NCBI GenBank assembly: GCA_025458755.1
Contig: JALORT010000003.1
Coordinates: 1 to 17,381, forward strand
Reading direction: 5' to 3'
Length of the DNA stretch: 17,381 nt
Source: Methylotetracoccus sp.
GTDB taxonomy: Bacteria; Pseudomonadota; Gammaproteobacteria; Methylococcales; Methylococcaceae
A model generated the notes under the pieces. That model saw only the letters and a program-made list of their open reading frames with translations. It was not told where the DNA came from and did not search any database. Shown here in pieces: positions 16,138 through 17,381 of this stretch. The position numbers and the translations under genes are program-made. Position 1 is the first letter of the stretch, and each line of letters begins with the position of its first letter.

Positions 16138-16347
16138 TCAATGAGCCAGAATCGTTCCGTCCTTGCAGCGGACGTACATGTCATTACCGAACACGTCCCA
16201 TTCGTGGACACTCCCGTGGCCTTGGCACACATCGCCGGATTTCGCACTCGGCCAGGTCGCAGGACGGTTGGGGTATCTGGGACTGCAGGCCGCCAGCATC
16301 ATCAGCAGGGTAGCCCGTATGCAGCGCAGCGGAATACGGGAAACCAA
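16138..16347 (-). CDS. Small putative lipoprotein of unknown function
   Basis: A 69-residue product from TTG 16347; ATG 16305 and 16302 are alternatives that would leave almost no signal peptide, and the frame is open upstream to 16416. The N-terminus ([20 protein letters not shown]) is a good lipoprotein signal with lipobox LAAC, followed by Ser-Pro. The mature part is only about 48 residues and has two more cysteines, in [16 protein letters not shown] and [12 protein letters not shown], which could form a disulfide outside the cytoplasm. No family is recognised. No ribosome-binding site is obvious. The 5' end of the gene coincides with a REP-like repeat (16310-16344), which supplies the basic part of the signal peptide. 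It is real only if that overlap is tolerated; the protein-like Cys/His pattern favours it moderately. Confidence 0.45.
   Translation of the reverse strand: MVSRIPLRCIRATLLMMLAACSPRYPNRPATWPSAKSGDVCQGHGSVHEWDVFGNDMYVRCKDGTILAH
16310..16344 (+). repeat. REP-like palindromic repeat, left copy
   Basis: A 35-bp unit starting GTAGCCCGTATGCAG and ending ATACGGGAAAC. It folds into a hairpin with a perfect 7-bp stem CCCGTAT/ATACGGG (16314-16320 with 16334-16340). It resembles the dispersed GTAGCCCGGATG-type intergenic repeats that I know from several gammaproteobacterial genomes. It matches the right copy, in inverted orientation, at 29 of 35 positions. Confidence 0.7.
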
Positions 16348-16505
16348 GGTACGACAACCCAACGTCACCGGTCCGCGTACCCGCGACGGTTTGACCACCT
16401 GCCCAAGCGCGGCCAAGCCATTCGCTCCAAGAAAACGGAGAAATTGCTCATGGCGATGAACACGCCTGGTTATGTCCTTGATCGCTCGGATACCGTTTTG
16501 ATGCC

Positions 16506-16540
16506 GTTTCCCGGATTCCGTTGCACTTCATCCAGGCTAC
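16506..16540 (-). repeat. REP-like palindromic repeat, right inverted copy
   Basis: Read on the minus strand it starts GTAGCCTGGATGAAG and ends ATCCGGGAAAC. The stem is CCTGGAT/ATCCGGG, seven pairs including one G-U wobble. Together with the left copy it forms an inverted pair 161 bp apart, the layout of a REP doublet (REPIN) or a small non-autonomous element. Confidence 0.7.
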
Positions 16541-16773
16541 CTGGCTGCCGCTTGGTGGAAGAGACTCAGACTGTAACATCTGGGCGACCATGTGAGGTTG
16601 CTTGCACCACGCGCGGGCAGAGGAGCTGCGAGTGTGCTCGCTGCACGGTGCCGTTCTAGACCGCTCACCGCCGTCGAAGAAACCTTCATTTGTTAGACAG
16701 GCGCGCCCCTTTCGCTTGTAGGAAGGCGCCTCTTGTGGTAGCAATTAGTCATACCATTTGCTGGAGGTGCATC
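16541..16773. other. Gene-free stretch upstream of the toxin-antitoxin pair
   Basis: With the repeat region to its left this makes over 400 bp without a confident gene (16348-16773). Frames crossing it on both strands are open but have no ribosome-binding sites and no family resemblance. Near its right end are the 8-bp palindrome GGCGCGCC and an AGGCGC / GCGCCT inverted pair, and just before parD an AGCAA / TTGCT inverted pair. Confidence 0.45.
16716..16762 (+). promoter_or_regulatory. Possible parDE promoter/operator
   Basis: TTGTAG (16716-16721) and TAGCAA (16739-16744) are 17 bp apart and could serve as -35 and -10. AGCAA at 16740-16744 and TTGCT at 16758-16762 form inverted half-sites centred about 20 bp before the parD start. 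ParD-type antitoxins usually repress their own promoter through such repeats. The elements are weak and were found by eye. Confidence 0.3.
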
Positions 16774-17049
16774 ATGGCAAACGTCGAAAAAATCAGCATC
16801 GCCTTAACCCAAGACATGGCCGCCCTTGTGCGCCAAGCCGTCGAAAGTGGCGAGTATGCGTCAAGCAGCGAGGTCATCCGCGACGCGCTGCGCGGCTGGA
16901 AGATGAAGCGTGCCTTCCAGGAGCAGCAGATTGAAGAATTGCGCCGCCTCTGGCAGGAGGGGATTAAAAGCGGGCCGGGTCGGTTCGAGAGTATTGACGA
17001 CCTGCTACAGGAAGCCGAACGTCGCTTTGACAATGAACGTCAGGGATAA
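16774..17049 (+). CDS. parD: Type II antitoxin, ParD family (ribbon-helix-helix)
   Basis: A 91-residue antitoxin. The N-terminal ribbon-helix-helix DNA-binding part is residues 1-50: KISIALTQDMAALVRQAVES, then GEYASSSEVIRDALRGWKMK, the hallmark ParD pattern. The charged C-terminal half (FQEQQIEELRRLWQEGIKSG) should wrap and neutralise the toxin. ATG 16774 has a strong ribosome-binding site GGAGG at 16763-16767, six bases away; the frame is open earlier but without such a site. It lies 14 bp before parE. The dimer should neutralise ParE and repress the operon, possibly through the inverted half-sites just upstream. The ParD assignment is by pattern and by the partner gene. Confidence 0.92.
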   Translation: MANVEKISIALTQDMAALVRQAVESGEYASSSEVIRDALRGWKMKRAFQEQQIEELRRLWQEGIKSGPGRFESIDDLLQEAERRFDNERQG

Positions 17050-17063
17050 CAACGGGCGGAGCG

Positions 17064-17363
17064 GTGGCGAAATTCAGACGGACGGCGGAAGCCGAAAACG
17101 ATTTACTGTCGATCTGGCGCCATATCGCGGAGGACAAACCGCAGGCGGCGACGCGCTTAATACGCACGATTGACGAGAAATGCGCAATGCTGGCCGAGAA
17201 CCCCCAACTTGGCCCAACGCGGCCCGATATTGCGCCGGAGTTGCGGTATTTCGCCGTGGGAAACTACCTGATCCTCTACCGTGAAGTTGCAAACGAAGTG
17301 GAGATTGTACGCGTGCTACATGGCGCGCGGAATTTGAACGCCATTTTTCATAACGCCGATTGA
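17064..17363 (+). CDS. parE: Type II toxin, RelE/ParE superfamily (ParE)
   Basis: A 99-residue toxin starting at GTG 17064, with GGAG about five bases upstream and 14 bp after parD. The opening KFRRTAEAENDLLSIWRHIA, the middle LAENPQLGPTRPDIAPELRY, and FAVGNYLILYREVANEVEIV followed by RVLHGARNL are the full ParE fold in order, with the usual length. Characterised ParE toxins poison DNA gyrase; others in the superfamily cut mRNA on ribosomes. The ParD-type partner favours the gyrase-type branch, but that is inference. The pair looks intact: no stop or frameshift is seen. It lies beside a repeat-rich gene-poor stretch, as is common for mobile toxin-antitoxin modules. Confidence 0.92.
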   Translation: MAKFRRTAEAENDLLSIWRHIAEDKPQAATRLIRTIDEKCAMLAENPQLGPTRPDIAPELRYFAVGNYLILYREVANEVEIVRVLHGARNLNAIFHNAD

Positions 17364-17381
17364 TGACTTTTTGCCGTTGCC

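Noticed and set aside
16057..16659. Plus-strand open frame of 200 codons across the repeats
   Set aside because: Runs through both REP-like units and opposite the putative lipoprotein, without a ribosome-binding site or protein-like composition.
16541..16700. Integron attC site before parD (GTTAGAC core-like sequence)
   Set aside because: No matching RYYYAAC partner at the right distance and no convincing L-box pairing; the best candidate (around CTGTAAC near 16571) does not fit the consensus.
1..17381. CRISPR arrays, tRNA, rRNA, insertion sequences
   Set aside because: No regularly spaced repeats, no cloverleaf-like or rRNA text, and no transposase frame was seen.

Overview
The window is high-GC bacterial chromosome and looks gammaproteobacterial. 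UbiD aligns without gaps, from memory, to the E. coli protein. The order hemC-hemD-hemX-hemY and the divergent pair suhB / trmJ-cysE are both gammaproteobacterial arrangements. A LysR regulator of the CbbR type sits divergent from a bacterial phosphoribulokinase, so the organism probably has a Calvin-Benson-Bassham cycle. A sulfur-oxidising, phototrophic or methanotrophic gammaproteobacterium (Chromatiales- or Methylococcales-like) would fit; that placement is inference. No RNA gene, insertion sequence or CRISPR array was seen.

Layout. 1-1695 (minus): the 5' part of a heavy-metal-type RND pump gene, running off the left edge, behind its periplasmic adaptor gene. 1798-3944: cbbR (minus) and prk (plus) share a 311-bp divergent control region. 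3989-5461: ubiD (plus), for ubiquinone synthesis. 5488-9693 (minus): a tightly overlapping hemC-hemD-hemX-hemY operon for the step from porphobilinogen to uroporphyrinogen III, with a good extended -10 promoter before hemC. 10029-12455: suhB (minus) divergent from trmJ-cysE (plus), which overlap by 7 bp. 12456-12962: 507 bp without a gene, holding an AT-rich block and several DnaA-box-like 9-mers. 12963-15775 (plus): cnoX/ybbN, a VanX/DdpX-type D-Ala-D-Ala dipeptidase, a rhomboid protease and a putative molybdenum-carrier protein, closely packed. 15776-16773: a disordered kilobase with a YheU-like gene that has lost its normal C-terminus, a small putative lipoprotein, and two inverted REP-like hairpin repeats. 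16774-17363: a ParD/ParE type II toxin-antitoxin pair.

Most of the window is ordinary housekeeping. The regions that repay a closer look are the DnaA-box region after cysE, the eroded and repeat-bearing stretch between 15.7 and 16.7 kb, and the cnoX-dipeptidase-rhomboid-carrier cluster. I found no convincing evidence of a wholly new system.
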